A DNA stretch of 64,000 nucleotides from Marinobacter sp. X15-166B (GCF_001752365.1 NZ_MEIY01000001.1:889012-953011); one strand, 5' to 3'; positions 13,068-24,817 are shown, counted from the first letter of the stretch. The notes: generated by a model from the letters alone, not told the origin. Numbers and translations are program-made.

Positions 13068-13739
13068 TCAGCACACGGGCCGCGGCAGGCCGCCCGGCCA
13101 TTCCGGCCGGTATTGCTCCCGGAGTGCCACCACCGCCTCCCGGTAGGTGTCGGTAACATAGGGCAGTTCCATGGTCAGCACCTGGTAAATCCCCTGCTTG
13201 AGCCTGACCTCACTCACACCGGCTTCGCGCTGGTCGCCGTGCGCCGTCTTCAGAAAAGCCATCCAGTTGGTCACCACCAGCCACACGTTCAGGGCCATAG
13301 CGGTACGAAACCCGGCGGAGAGGGGCACCAGAACGCCGCCCGCCACCAGCCCCTCAAAGATGCGTTCCATGGCGATCAGGCAGCGATTGGTAAAATCCCG
13401 ATAATTGAGGCGCAAACGCTCATCGGTATCGAGCAGGTATTCCAGATCCCGGTGCAAGAAACGGTAGCGCCAGAGCCCGTCAAACACCGATTCCAGATAA
13501 CACATCATGTCGTCCAGAGTCAGCGGCCGGGAGTCGGGGATCTGCAGGTAGCTGCCCACCAGGCGTTGGTACTGGAGGAAAATTTCGTAGATGATGTCGG
13601 ACTTGTTGCGGAAATGGTAATACAGGTTCCCCGGTGAGATCGCCAGATGGGCGGCTATGTGATTGGTGGTTACGTTGCGCTCGCCCCGCTGATTGAACAG
13701 GTCCAGGCTGGTCAGCAGTATCTTGTCTCTCGTTTTCAT
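13068..13739 (-). CDS. TetR/AcrR-family transcriptional regulator
   Basis: 223 residues. N-terminal helix-turn-helix at about residues 1-50: TRDKILLTSLDLFNQRG, NVTTNHIAAHLAISPGNLYYHFRNKSDI. The C-terminal ligand domain resembles the long TetR_C type found beside aldehyde dehydrogenases in Pseudomonas. The open frame continues upstream, but the first codon giving a normal TetR N-terminus is ATG 13739, with only a weak GGAT before it. It diverges from the aldehyde dehydrogenase; a perfect 16-base palindrome lies between them and is a likely operator. The effector is unknown; an aldehyde or acid is plausible. Confidence 0.9.
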   Translation of the reverse strand: MKTRDKILLTSLDLFNQRGERNVTTNHIAAHLAISPGNLYYHFRNKSDIIYEIFLQYQRLVGSYLQIPDSRPLTLDDMMCYLESVFDGLWRYRFLHRDLEYLLDTDERLRLNYRDFTNRCLIAMERIFEGLVAGGVLVPLSAGFRTAMALNVWLVVTNWMAFLKTAHGDQREAGVSEVRLKQGIYQVLTMELPYVTDTYREAVVALREQYRPEWPGGLPRPVC

Positions 13740-13772
13740 GGCGTGATCCGCATTTTCATCCGCTTGACCGGC

Positions 13773-13788
13773 TAGAGTATATACTCTA
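13773..13788. promoter_or_regulatory. 16-base perfect palindrome, probable TetR operator
   Basis: TAGAGTATATACTCTA is a perfect palindrome, located 33 bases before the tetR start and 78 bases before the dehydrogenase start. Size, symmetry and position in the divergent gap are those of a TetR-family operator; control of both genes is inferred. Confidence 0.65.
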
Positions 13789-13866
13789 ATAATAGCTCCA
13801 CGTGCAATCCCAATGCCCCCGCCAGCCCGCACGACGGGCACCGTGGGTCAGGTCCGGAGGTCAGTC

Positions 13867-15312
13867 ATGGGCGCCCCTGAGGTTCCGCTGCAAGAAAGCC
13901 ACACCCACATCCACACAATGCACCGTATTTTCAGCGCGCAGCAGCAGGCATTTCGCCAACACCCTCTGCCCTCCCTGTCACAACGGACGGACAACCTCAA
14001 CCGGCTCAAACGTGTTCTGCTGGACAACCAAACCCGCCTGGCGGCCGCCATCGATCAGGATTTCGGCGGACGTTCCCATGACGAGTCCCGGCTGGCCGAA
14101 GTCATGCCGTCCGTGCAGAGCATCAACTATGTCCTCCGGCATCTCGGTGGCTGGATGAAACCCTGCAGGCGCCAGGTGTCTGTGCTGTTCCGCCCGGCCA
14201 GCAACCGGGTGCATTATCACCCCAAGGGGGTGGTCGGTGTGATAGTGCCCTGGAACTACCCACTCTACCTTACGGTCGGCCCGCTGGTGGCCGCCCTGGC
14301 AGCCGGTAACCGGGTGCTGATCAAAATGTCCGAGTACACCCCGCATACCGCAACCCTGGTGCACGAATTGTTCGCCGCAACCTTCCCGGAAGATCTGGTG
14401 GCAGTCGTGCAGGGCGAGGCCGAGGTGGCCGCCGAGTTTTCCCGCCTTCCGTTCGACCACCTGCTGTTTACCGGGGCAACCTCCGTGGGGCGGCTGGTGT
14501 TGCGGGCGGCCGCCGACAACCTGACTCCGGTGACGCTGGAACTGGGGGGCAAGTCGCCCGCCCTTGTCGCCCGTGATGTGCCCATGGCGGACGCCGCCCA
14601 ACGCATCGTGTTCGGCAAAGCCCTCAATGCCGGTCAGACCTGCATTGCCCCGGACTACGTGCTGTGCCCCGCTGACCGGGTGGCGGCGTTTGTTGACCAG
14701 GTCCGCCGCCAGTTTGCGGCCATGTACCCCACCCTGCGGGACAACCCCGATTACACCGCCATCATCAACGACCGCCAGTACCAGCGGCTGACCGCCCTCC
14801 TCGACGACGCCCGGGCCAAGGGCGCCGACCTCATCGAGCTCAATCCGGGTGCCGAGAATCTGGCCCCGGGTACCCGCAAAATGCCGCTGACCCTGATCCT
14901 GAACGCCACCGACGACATGCAGGTGCTGCAGGATGAAATTTTCGGACCGCTGCTGCCGGTGATCGGCTACGAGCAGCTGGACGACGCCATTGCGTACGTC
15001 AACGATCGCCCCCGCCCCCTGGCGCTGTATTTTTTCGGCTATGACAAGGCGCAGCAACGCCGGGTAACCGACAACACGATTTCCGGGGGCATGTGTATCA
15101 ACGACGCCCTCATGCACGTGGCTCAGGATGACCTGCCGTTCGGCGGGGTCGGTGATTCGGGCATGGGCCACTACCACGGCAAAGAAGGGTTTCTGACCTT
15201 CTCCCACGCCCGCGCGATCTTCGCCAAACAACGCTTCAACAGCGGCAAATTCGTGTACCCGCCCCACGGCACCGCCATGCACCGTCTTGTGTACAAGCTG
15301 TTTATCCGTTAG
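13867..15312 (+). CDS. coniferyl-aldehyde-type NAD(P) aldehyde dehydrogenase
   Basis: 481 residues. Aldehyde dehydrogenase signatures: VPWNYPLYL, FTGATSVGRLV, catalytic glutamate in LELGGKSP, catalytic cysteine in NAGQTCIAPDY, and EIFGPLLP. The sequence is of the shorter class 3/coniferyl aldehyde type (CalB-like), which has a hydrophobic C-terminus. Substrate is uncertain; aromatic or medium-chain aldehydes are likely. The frame is open from 13813, but ATG 13867 has GGAGG six bases before it. Probably repressed by the divergent TetR protein. Confidence 0.9.
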   Translation: MGAPEVPLQESHTHIHTMHRIFSAQQQAFRQHPLPSLSQRTDNLNRLKRVLLDNQTRLAAAIDQDFGGRSHDESRLAEVMPSVQSINYVLRHLGGWMKPCRRQVSVLFRPASNRVHYHPKGVVGVIVPWNYPLYLTVGPLVAALAAGNRVLIKMSEYTPHTATLVHELFAATFPEDLVAVVQGEAEVAAEFSRLPFDHLLFTGATSVGRLVLRAAADNLTPVTLELGGKSPALVARDVPMADAAQRIVFGKALNAGQTCIAPDYVLCPADRVAAFVDQVRRQFAAMYPTLRDNPDYTAIINDRQYQRLTALLDDARAKGADLIELNPGAENLAPGTRKMPLTLILNATDDMQVLQDEIFGPLLPVIGYEQLDDAIAYVNDRPRPLALYFFGYDKAQQRRVTDNTISGGMCINDALMHVAQDDLPFGGVGDSGMGHYHGKEGFLTFSHARAIFAKQRFNSGKFVYPPHGTAMHRLVYKLFIR

Positions 15313-15408
15313 CCGGCCGACCCGTTGACAATCGACATTTGGCTCATTTGGTCACGGGTCACTCGTTCTTTGGCCGGATACTGGTATCCTGTGCGCAACC
15401 GCATCTGA

Positions 15409-16171
<763 letters not shown>

Positions 16172-16174
16172 GGT

Positions 16175-17485
16175 TTAAATCAACGGTGGCAACGGAAACT
16201 TGCGACCGTTGACGTCGAGGGTAAGGTTTTCCAGTCGTGCGTCCACACGGTAGGCGCCATTGTCCTCGATCACCACCCCCTGATCCAGCAGCGGCAACAG
16301 TTGCTCCTGCACGTGCGGGTAGCGTTCCGCCAGCGCCACCGGCAGGCTGAGGTTCATGACGCCCTCCAGCTTACGGGTGAGCAGATGCATCTGATTTTGC
16401 TCCGCCGCACCCAGCTTCGGGTGGCTCAGCAGCAACCGGCCCTGTACCGCGCCCTCCGGAGAGGCCAGGCTGATGGCCGGAAAACCGGCGGACACGCCGT
16501 TCACCGCCAGCTTTTTCGCAGATTCACCGACCTGGGCCAACAGCATCATCTGCTGCTGAAAGGCCAACTGGGGGTTGGTTTCACCGCCACCCGCCGACAA
16601 TGCCTGCAAGTCCGTGACCGCGGTCACCAGTTCGTTCCACGCATCAATGTTGATTTCGTTGGCGGCGAATTCCACCCGGTGCGGGCCGTTGCTTGCCCCC
16701 TTCGCCGTCAGCCGGCTGACGCTGGCCACCGTGGCAGTATTGAAACTGTCTGCCGTATCGGTCCAGGTCTGACTGCTGAGCTGGAAGTTTTCGACAACCA
16801 ACGGCTCGCTGCCGGACTCGCGAAACTCGGCGCGCGCCACGCCCATTTCGCCCTCGCCGGTCCACAGCCGCCCCCGCTCGAGGCTCATGGTCTGATCGAC
16901 ACGCACATCCTCCAGGGCCAGGTGCAAGGCGGTGGGCACACCCACGCTCAGCGTGAGTGCGGGGCCACGAACGCTGAGTTCGGCGGTCTCGCCGCCATTC
17001 GAAACCACCAGACGGGCAAAGCTGGGCGCCAGCTGGAAGGCTTCCGCAGCGGCGGCATCGGTGTAGTCGATCGCGGGCACCCGGGCTTCCAGAGTCGCAG
17101 TGCCCCACACTTTGGCCGCCAGCGTCAGGCTCGGCTGCGCGTCGGGGAACACCCTGGCCAGCTCGGAGGCCGCAACAGTGGCGAACTCCTCGGCCAGCGC
17201 GAAATCGATCCTGCTGCCGGTGAGTCCGTGGCTGACGCTCCCTTCATAGGGCAGCGACTCGGCGCTACCCGAAACCGGATCCACCATCCGCACAACCCCA
17301 TGGATGGTGGCGCCATAAAACCTGCGCTCGTACCGCACCGGCTCAAACTGAATGAATGCCTGAGCGTCGTTTATCCGTTGGGTGACCCCCTGCCACTGTT
17401 GCTCGGTGAGCACGCCAACCCCCCAGGGGGCCAACACGGCGGCGGTCAACACCGTACCACCAACGACTGTCCATACTTTGTTCAC
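16175..17485 (-). CDS. YdgA-like DUF945 family protein
   Basis: 436 residues from a GTG at 17485 (VNKVWTVVGGTVL), which has GGGAGAAGGG before it; the frame stays open slightly further upstream without an RBS. One N-terminal hydrophobic segment (about residues 3-25) then a long extracytoplasmic domain. The features of YdgA/DUF945 are visible: early aromatic/basic FYGATIHG segment, many beta-strand repeats, and a late segment of the type YPHVQEQLLPLLDQG. Function unknown for the family. It follows ppk1 in the same direction by 42 bases. Confidence 0.8.
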   Translation of the reverse strand: MNKVWTVVGGTVLTAAVLAPWGVGVLTEQQWQGVTQRINDAQAFIQFEPVRYERRFYGATIHGVVRMVDPVSGSAESLPYEGSVSHGLTGSRIDFALAEEFATVAASELARVFPDAQPSLTLAAKVWGTATLEARVPAIDYTDAAAAEAFQLAPSFARLVVSNGGETAELSVRGPALTLSVGVPTALHLALEDVRVDQTMSLERGRLWTGEGEMGVARAEFRESGSEPLVVENFQLSSQTWTDTADSFNTATVASVSRLTAKGASNGPHRVEFAANEINIDAWNELVTAVTDLQALSAGGGETNPQLAFQQQMMLLAQVGESAKKLAVNGVSAGFPAISLASPEGAVQGRLLLSHPKLGAAEQNQMHLLTRKLEGVMNLSLPVALAERYPHVQEQLLPLLDQGVVIEDNGAYRVDARLENLTLDVNGRKFPLPPLI

Positions 17486-17527
17486 GTACCCTTCTCCCGT
17501 CTTCGGCCGTACCGGACGCACCGAGTG

Positions 17528-19660
17528 TTAGTTTCCCGCCAGCCGATCCAACAGCACCCACTGGGCAGCAAAGCGCTCTTCGCCTTCTGCGGGCTGATTC
17601 TGCAGGTAGTGACCGTCCGGCTGCAACACCCAGCTCTGACAATTGTCGGTCAGGTACGCATCCAGCTCTTCCCGCAGTCTGTTCACCAACTGCGGGTCTT
17701 CGACGGGAAAGGCCACTTCGACCCGATTGACCAGATTACGCACCATGGCGTCGGCGCTGGAACAAAACACCTCGGGGTTGCCGTTGTTGGCAAAGTAATA
17801 CACCCGGGTATGCTCCAGAAAACGCCCGACGATGGAGCGCACCTGGATGTTGTCGGACAACCCGGCGACCCCGGGACGCAAGCTGCAGATACCGCGCACA
17901 ATCAGGTCCACACGGACCCCCGCCTGAGACGCCCGATAGAGCGCTTGCATGACATCCGGATCCGCCAGGGCGTTGATCTTGAAGATCAGGTGGCCGTGGG
18001 CACCGTGGCTGGCCTCGCGCTCGATCAGCTCGATCAGCTTGTCGTGCAGGGTGAAGGGCGCGTGAAACATTTTCTGTATTTTCAGCGCCTTGCCCATACC
18101 GGTCAGCTGCTGGAACAGTTTGTTGACGTCGTCCGCCAGCGCATCGTCGCCGGACAGCAAGCTGTAATCGGTGTACAGGCGGGCGTTGCCGGCGTGGTAA
18201 TTGCCGGTGCCCAGGTGCACGTAGCGTTTCAGGCGCCCTTCTTCCCGGCGAATGATGAGGATCATCTTGGCGTGGGTTTTGTAGCGCACCACTCCATACA
18301 CCACCACCACCCCGGATTCCTGCAGGCGACTGGCCAGCTCCAGGTTTTCCGCCTCGTCGAAGCGGGCCCGCAACTCGATCACCGCGGTGACCTCTTTGCC
18401 GCGACGGGCCGCGTCCATCAGCGCCTCGACAATTTCCGAGTCGGCCCCGGTCCGGTACAGGGTCTGGCGAATGGCCAGCACCTGCGGGTCCTTGGCCGCT
18501 TGTCGCAAGAAATCGATCACCGGGGTAAAACTTTCATAGGGGTGCAGCAACAGCATCGGCTGTTCACGGATGGCATCAAACACCGTTTCCGTGGTGCGTA
18601 TCTGTTTGGGAACCGCCGGAGAAAACCCCGGGTACACCAGATCGGGACGATCCACCAGACCACTGACCGCCTTCAGACGGGTGAGGTTTACCGGTCCGTT
18701 GACCTGGTAAAGATCGCGCTCGGTCAGGCCGAACTCCTGCAACAGGAACTGCACCAGATCTTCCGGGCAGTTGTCCGCCACTTCGAGCCGCACGCCGTCC
18801 CCGAAGCGCCGGCTGAGCAATTCCCCCCGCAAGGCCGAGGCCAGATCTTCCAGATCGTCCTCCAGTTCCAGGTCGGCGTTGCGGGTCAACCGGAACTGGT
18901 AGCACCCCCTGACGTCCATGCCCGGGAACAGTTCCTCCACATGGGCGTGGATCATGGACGACAGGAACACCAGATTATCGCCACCGCTGCAGACGTCGTC
19001 GGGCAAGCGCACCAGTCGTGGCAACGAGCGCGGCGCGGGCACAATGGCCATGCCCGTCGCCCGCCCGAAGGCATCCGTGCCGTCCAGCTTGACGATGAAG
19101 TTCAGACTCTTGTTGATCAGCCGCGGGAACGGATGGGAGGGGTCCAGGCCGATGGGATTGACCACCGGCAGGATTTCTTCGTCAAAATAACGCCGGATCC
19201 ACGTTTTCTGCTCCGGCGTCCAGTTGCGCCGCCGCACGAAATGGATGTTTTCCTGCTCCATCTGCGGAATCAGTACATTATTGAGGATGTCATACTGTTC
19301 GCGGATGTATTCATGGGCCACCCGGCTGATTTCATGCAGCAGTTGCTCGGGCAGCATGCCGTCCGGTCCGACGCTTTCGCGACCGTATTTCAGCTGCTGG
19401 CGCAGGCCTGCCACCCGAATCTCGAAGAACTCATCCATGTTGCTGCTGAAAATACAGCAAAACATCAGCCGGTTGATGAGCGGGTGGGCTTCATCCAGGG
19501 CCTGCTGCAGCACCCGGTAATGGAACTGCAGATGGCTCAATTCCCGGTTGAAATAGTTCTCATGGGCCAGCGGGTCTATGGCCGGCAGCGCCAGCGGCAG
19601 TTCCGCCGACCGGCCCACCGTGTCGTGAGCCGGCGTGGGGTTGGGGTACTCTGTATTCAT
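17528..19660 (-). CDS. ppk1: polyphosphate kinase Ppk1
   Basis: 710 residues; reversibly makes inorganic polyphosphate from ATP. N-terminal domain with FNRELSHLQFHYRVL, head domain, then the two PLD-like catalytic domains: the autophosphorylated histidine H463 in RYKTHAKM and second histidine H617 in FLEHTRVYYF. Lies 41 bases after hemB in the same direction. No Pho box is visible directly before it, so phosphate control, if any, would come from upstream. The window also carries phoBR, pst and a Pit-type permease. Confidence 0.97.
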   Translation of the reverse strand: MNTEYPNPTPAHDTVGRSAELPLALPAIDPLAHENYFNRELSHLQFHYRVLQQALDEAHPLINRLMFCCIFSSNMDEFFEIRVAGLRQQLKYGRESVGPDGMLPEQLLHEISRVAHEYIREQYDILNNVLIPQMEQENIHFVRRRNWTPEQKTWIRRYFDEEILPVVNPIGLDPSHPFPRLINKSLNFIVKLDGTDAFGRATGMAIVPAPRSLPRLVRLPDDVCSGGDNLVFLSSMIHAHVEELFPGMDVRGCYQFRLTRNADLELEDDLEDLASALRGELLSRRFGDGVRLEVADNCPEDLVQFLLQEFGLTERDLYQVNGPVNLTRLKAVSGLVDRPDLVYPGFSPAVPKQIRTTETVFDAIREQPMLLLHPYESFTPVIDFLRQAAKDPQVLAIRQTLYRTGADSEIVEALMDAARRGKEVTAVIELRARFDEAENLELASRLQESGVVVVYGVVRYKTHAKMILIIRREEGRLKRYVHLGTGNYHAGNARLYTDYSLLSGDDALADDVNKLFQQLTGMGKALKIQKMFHAPFTLHDKLIELIEREASHGAHGHLIFKINALADPDVMQALYRASQAGVRVDLIVRGICSLRPGVAGLSDNIQVRSIVGRFLEHTRVYYFANNGNPEVFCSSADAMVRNLVNRVEVAFPVEDPQLVNRLREELDAYLTDNCQSWVLQPDGHYLQNQPAEGEERFAAQWVLLDRLAGN

Positions 19661-19701
19661 CCGTGACAGCCCTATATCAGAATTCGGGTAACAGCCGCCG
19701 G

Positions 19702-20901
<1,200 letters not shown>

Positions 20902-20950
20902 CTAGCGTCGGGCGGCGATCGCCACACCCGACCGGTAGCGGGAGACTGTC

Positions 20951-22657
20951 ATGACCGCAACGCACCCCACCCCGGCCCCCATACCGCAGGCACCCACCGC
21001 CGGCGACCCGTACCTTGCCAATACCCATGACGTCTTCAATCAGCCGCCAGCGCTGGAAAACTACAACCTGTTGTTGCAGGATCAGGCGCTGCTTGAGTCG
21101 CTCAGCCGCGACGACACCCGGCATGGCCTTGCCGACCTGACCGCCTTTGGGGCGATCGCCGGGGCGGCCGACACCATCGCCCTGGGGTTTGCCGCCAACG
21201 AGCACCCACCCCGACTGCACACCCATGACCGGTTTGGTCACCGTATTGATGAGGTGAGTTTCCATCCGGCCTACCATCAGCTGATGACCACCGCCATGGC
21301 GCAGGGCCTGCACAGCAGTCCCTGGGTCAGCGGCGACCCCCGGGCGCACACCCTGCGCGCTGCCAAATATTACCTGCACGCACAGGTCGAGGCGGCCCAC
21401 TGCTGCCCCATTACCATGACCTTTGCAGCGATTCCGTCGATCCGCAAACACACCGCCCTGGCGCAAGTCTGGGAGCCCAAGGTGCTCGCCAATGAGTACG
21501 ACCCCCGCAACCTCCCCGACAGCCAGAAAAGCTCGGTCACCATTGGCATGGCCATGACCGAGAAACAGGGCGGCAGCGATGTCCGTGCCAACACCACCCG
21601 CGCCTTTGCCACGGGGCAACCGGGGCCGGGTCAGGCATATGAACTGGTGGGCCACAAATGGTTTGTGTCCGCCCCCATGTGCGATGCCTTCCTGACCCTG
21701 GCGCAGACCCCGAAGGGTTTGTCCTGTTTTCTGATGCCCCGGTGGCGGCCGGACGGCAGCAAAAACCCCTGGCAGATCCAGCGCCTCAAAAACAAAATGG
21801 GCAATGTTGCCAACGCTTCCAGCGAAGTGGAGTTACGCGGCGCGCTGGGCTGGATGCTGGGAGAGGACGGCCGTGGGGTGGCCACCATCATTGACATGGT
21901 GGCGCTGACCCGTTTCGACTGCATGATTGGCAGTTCCGCCGGGATGCGCCAGGCCACTGCCCAGGCGCTCCACCACTGCCGCCACCGCAGCGCATTTGGC
22001 CAGCCACTGGCGGCGCAACCGCTGATGCAGAATGTGCTGGCGGATCTGGCTCTGGAAAGCGAAGCTGCCCTGGCTTTCAGCCTGCGGATGGCGCGCGCCC
22101 TGGATCAGCAGCATCTGGAACACGAGCGTTTGCTGGCTCGCCTGGCCACCCCGGTGGGCAAGTACTGGATCTGCAAGCGCACCCCCAATCACGCCTATGA
22201 AGCCATGGAGTGCATTGGCGGCAGCGGGGTGATGGAAGACTGCATCATGCCGCGCCTGTTCCGGGAATCGCCGGTCAACGCCATCTGGGAGGGCAGCGGC
22301 AACGTGCAGTGCCTCGACGCCCTGCGGGCCCTGCAAAACGCCCCCGACACGCTGGACGCGTTTTTTGAGGAGACCGCGCTGGCGGGCGGTGCCGACCGCC
22401 GTTTTGACCGGTTCCTCGCCGCCCTTAAGGACGATTTCAGCGACCGCCAGGAGTTGCCGTACCGCGCCCGCAACCTGATGGACCGGCTGGCACTGGCCCT
22501 GCAGGCTTCGCTGCTGGTGCGCTATTCCAGTGCCGCGGTGGCCGACGCCTTTTGCGCAGCCCGCCTGCACCCCCACACCGGCATGAATTATGGTAACTTG
22601 CCTGCAGGAACCAATGCCGGCGCCATCATTCAGCGGGCGACTCCCGTCGTTGACTGA
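20951..22657 (+). CDS. AidB-like acyl-CoA dehydrogenase family protein
   Basis: 568 residues. Matches the AidB pattern throughout: early THDVFNQPPALENYNLL, CPITMTFAA, GMAMTEKQGGSDVRANTTRA (flavin/substrate loop), GHKWFVSAPMCDAFL, RLKNKMGNVANASSEVE, FDCMIGSSAGMRQA, AMECIGGSGVMEDC and NAIWEGSGNVQCLDALRAL. E. coli AidB is induced by alkylation stress and binds DNA. The same fold catalyses isovaleryl-CoA-type oxidation, so role in vivo is uncertain. GGGAG precedes the ATG. It diverges from hemB across a 238-base gap. Confidence 0.9.
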   Translation: MTATHPTPAPIPQAPTAGDPYLANTHDVFNQPPALENYNLLLQDQALLESLSRDDTRHGLADLTAFGAIAGAADTIALGFAANEHPPRLHTHDRFGHRIDEVSFHPAYHQLMTTAMAQGLHSSPWVSGDPRAHTLRAAKYYLHAQVEAAHCCPITMTFAAIPSIRKHTALAQVWEPKVLANEYDPRNLPDSQKSSVTIGMAMTEKQGGSDVRANTTRAFATGQPGPGQAYELVGHKWFVSAPMCDAFLTLAQTPKGLSCFLMPRWRPDGSKNPWQIQRLKNKMGNVANASSEVELRGALGWMLGEDGRGVATIIDMVALTRFDCMIGSSAGMRQATAQALHHCRHRSAFGQPLAAQPLMQNVLADLALESEAALAFSLRMARALDQQHLEHERLLARLATPVGKYWICKRTPNHAYEAMECIGGSGVMEDCIMPRLFRESPVNAIWEGSGNVQCLDALRALQNAPDTLDAFFEETALAGGADRRFDRFLAALKDDFSDRQELPYRARNLMDRLALALQASLLVRYSSAAVADAFCAARLHPHTGMNYGNLPAGTNAGAIIQRATPVVD

Positions 22658-22683
22658 GCCCCCAACTCTCAAGGTACCCAACC

Positions 22684-23022
22684 ATGTCAGATGTTCTGAG
22701 ACGTCTCATCAACAGTGCGGAACCGCGCGCCGCCATCACCCCCCACGTCGGCATCATGACCCTGCATTTTCAGCTGTACGGGTGCGAGGATCTGAAAGCC
22801 AAACGCAAGGTGTTTGCGCCCCTGCGGGCCCTGTGGGGAAAAGAGTCCGATGTGGCGGTGGCCGAAACCGCCGACCAGGACGCCCTGGATTGCGCCACCT
22901 GGACCGTGGCGATTCTGGGCGGGTCCTCGCAGGCCATTGCACAGCGTCTTGACCTGCTCGAAAAAGCCATTGCCGAACGCATTGATGCCCCGGTCCTGGA
23001 CATCCACAAGGAATTGCTCTGA
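22684..23022 (+). CDS. DUF503 (YlxP-like) small protein
   Basis: 112 residues with a ferredoxin-like beta-alpha-beta pattern: an early strand (GIMTLHFQLYGC), the LKAKRKVFAPL helix, VAVAETADQDAL and a C-terminal ERIDAPVLDIHKELL. This matches DUF503/YlxP, whose function is unknown. It begins 26 bases after the AidB-like gene and is probably cotranscribed. Confidence 0.75.
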   Translation: MSDVLRRLINSAEPRAAITPHVGIMTLHFQLYGCEDLKAKRKVFAPLRALWGKESDVAVAETADQDALDCATWTVAILGGSSQAIAQRLDLLEKAIAERIDAPVLDIHKELL

Positions 23023-23140
23023 CTCGCATTGTTACCGGTCCGGTGCAGAGCGATTGTGGCACGCGTGCAGGTGAGCCCGTATACTACGCGTCCTCATGGG
23101 TGCCAGAATCCGGCTGGCCACAGGTAGTAGTAGGGTAGCT

Positions 23141-24817
23141 ATGACCGACAAGAAAAAAACCGCCAAGGCCTCGCTCGAGACCATGTATCGCGTGTTCACG
23201 GTGCCTGAAGCACCGGATTCCACGCTGAGCAGGATTGACCAGGACATTTCCAGCAACCTTGCGGGCTTCCTGCAGGCGCACATTGTCGCGGTTGAGCGCG
23301 ACCTGAGCGACGTTGAGAAAAATTTTTCCGACGCGGCCATTCCCGAAAAACCCGTTTTTGTGTCCGAGCAGGCCCAGTTCCTGATGGACAAGCTGGTGGC
23401 CAATTCGGTGCACACGGCCTCGCCCAGTTTCGTCGGCCACATGACCTCGGCACTGCCCTATTTCATGCTGCCGCTGTCCAAGATCATGATTGCCCTCAAT
23501 CAGAATCTGGTTAAGACCGAAACTTCCAAGGCCTTCACGCCACTGGAGCGGCAGGTTCTCGGCATGATCCATCGACTGGTGTATCAGGAAGACCGGGCGT
23601 TCTATAAAAAATGGATGCACAACCCCCGCTATTCCCTCGGCGCCATGTGCTCCGGAGGCACCGTCGCCAACCTGACCGCCCTGTGGGTGGCCCGCAACCG
23701 GGCTTTCCCGGCGGAAGGCAGTTTCCGCGGACTCCATCAGGAGGGGCTGTTCCGGGCGCTGCGGTACTACGGCCACGAAGGTGCGGCCATTCTGGTGTCC
23801 AAGCGGGGGCACTATTCCCTGAGCAAAGCGGCGGACGTCTTGGGACTGGGGCGCGAATCCCTGATCAGCATCCCCACCGACGACGACAACAAAATTCTGA
23901 CGGATGAGCTGCGCAATAAATGTCTGGAACTGCAGAAGCAAAAGATCAAGATCATTGCAATTTGCGGCATCGCCGGCACCACCGAGACCGGTAACATAGA
24001 CCCGCTGGAGGCCATGGCGGATATTGCCCGGGAATTCAGCGCCCATTTCCACGTCGACGCCGCCTGGGGGGGACCGACGCTGTTCTCGCGCAGCTACGGT
24101 CATCTGCTTAACGGGATTGAGCAGGCCGACTCGGTGACTTTTGACGCCCACAAACAGCTGTATGTGCCCATGGGGGCGGGCCTGGTGGTCTTCCGGGATC
24201 CGGCCATGGCCAATGCCGTCGAGCACCACGCCCAGTACATCATCCGCAAAGGATCACGGGACCTCGGCAGCACCACTCTGGAAGGCTCTCGCCCCGGCAT
24301 GGCCATGCTGATTCATTCCGGGCTCAAGATTCTGGCCCGCGAAGGCTACGAGATCCTGATCGATCAGGGAATAGAAAAAGCCCGCAATTTTGCCGAGATG
24401 ATCGCCAGCGAGGCAGATTTCGAACTGGTCACCCGCCCGGAACTCAACATCCTGACCTACCGCTACTGCCCGGCTCCGGTGCAGCAGGCACTCCGCCAGG
24501 CCGACCCCCTTCAGGCTGAACGGATCAACACCAGCCTGAATCGCATCACCAAGTTTATCCAGAAAACCCAGCGGGAGCGTGGCAAAGCTTTCGTCTCCAG
24601 AACCCGTCTGGAGCCGGAGCTGCACCATCATTTTCCCTGCATCGTGTTCCGGGTGGTGCTGGCAAACCCGCTGACCACCCTGGATATACTGCGGGACATC
24701 CTCAGTGAGCAACGGGAGCTGGCGCAGGACCCGGAGATCGAGGACGAAATCAACATCCTGCATCAGCTGACCGCAGGCGCCACCGCAACCTCGCAACGCG
24801 CCGGCAAGCCCGGGTAA
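23141..24817 (+). CDS. panP: pyridoxal-phosphate aspartate 1-decarboxylase PanP
   Basis: 558 residues of the group II PLP decarboxylase family. It has CSGGTVANLTALWVARN, the HVDAAWGGP loop with the cofactor-binding Asp, and the Schiff-base lysine in FDAHKQLYVPMGAG. The N-terminus (YRVFTVPEAPDSTLSRID) and overall length match the PanP type found in Vibrio and relatives, where it makes beta-alanine for CoA in place of the pyruvoyl enzyme PanD. A glutamate-decarboxylase role cannot be excluded from sequence alone. ATG 23141 has an AGGG-type RBS; the frame is open slightly further upstream. Confidence 0.85.
   Translation: MTDKKKTAKASLETMYRVFTVPEAPDSTLSRIDQDISSNLAGFLQAHIVAVERDLSDVEKNFSDAAIPEKPVFVSEQAQFLMDKLVANSVHTASPSFVGHMTSALPYFMLPLSKIMIALNQNLVKTETSKAFTPLERQVLGMIHRLVYQEDRAFYKKWMHNPRYSLGAMCSGGTVANLTALWVARNRAFPAEGSFRGLHQEGLFRALRYYGHEGAAILVSKRGHYSLSKAADVLGLGRESLISIPTDDDNKILTDELRNKCLELQKQKIKIIAICGIAGTTETGNIDPLEAMADIAREFSAHFHVDAAWGGPTLFSRSYGHLLNGIEQADSVTFDAHKQLYVPMGAGLVVFRDPAMANAVEHHAQYIIRKGSRDLGSTTLEGSRPGMAMLIHSGLKILAREGYEILIDQGIEKARNFAEMIASEADFELVTRPELNILTYRYCPAPVQQALRQADPLQAERINTSLNRITKFIQKTQRERGKAFVSRTRLEPELHHHFPCIVFRVVLANPLTTLDILRDILSEQRELAQDPEIEDEINILHQLTAGATATSQRAGKPG

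Noticed and set aside
16301..19666. Very long rightward open frame (over 1100 codons)
   Set aside because: It lies antisense to the YdgA-like gene and ppk1, both clearly real. High GC makes such opposite-strand frames common; the translation has no recognisable domain.
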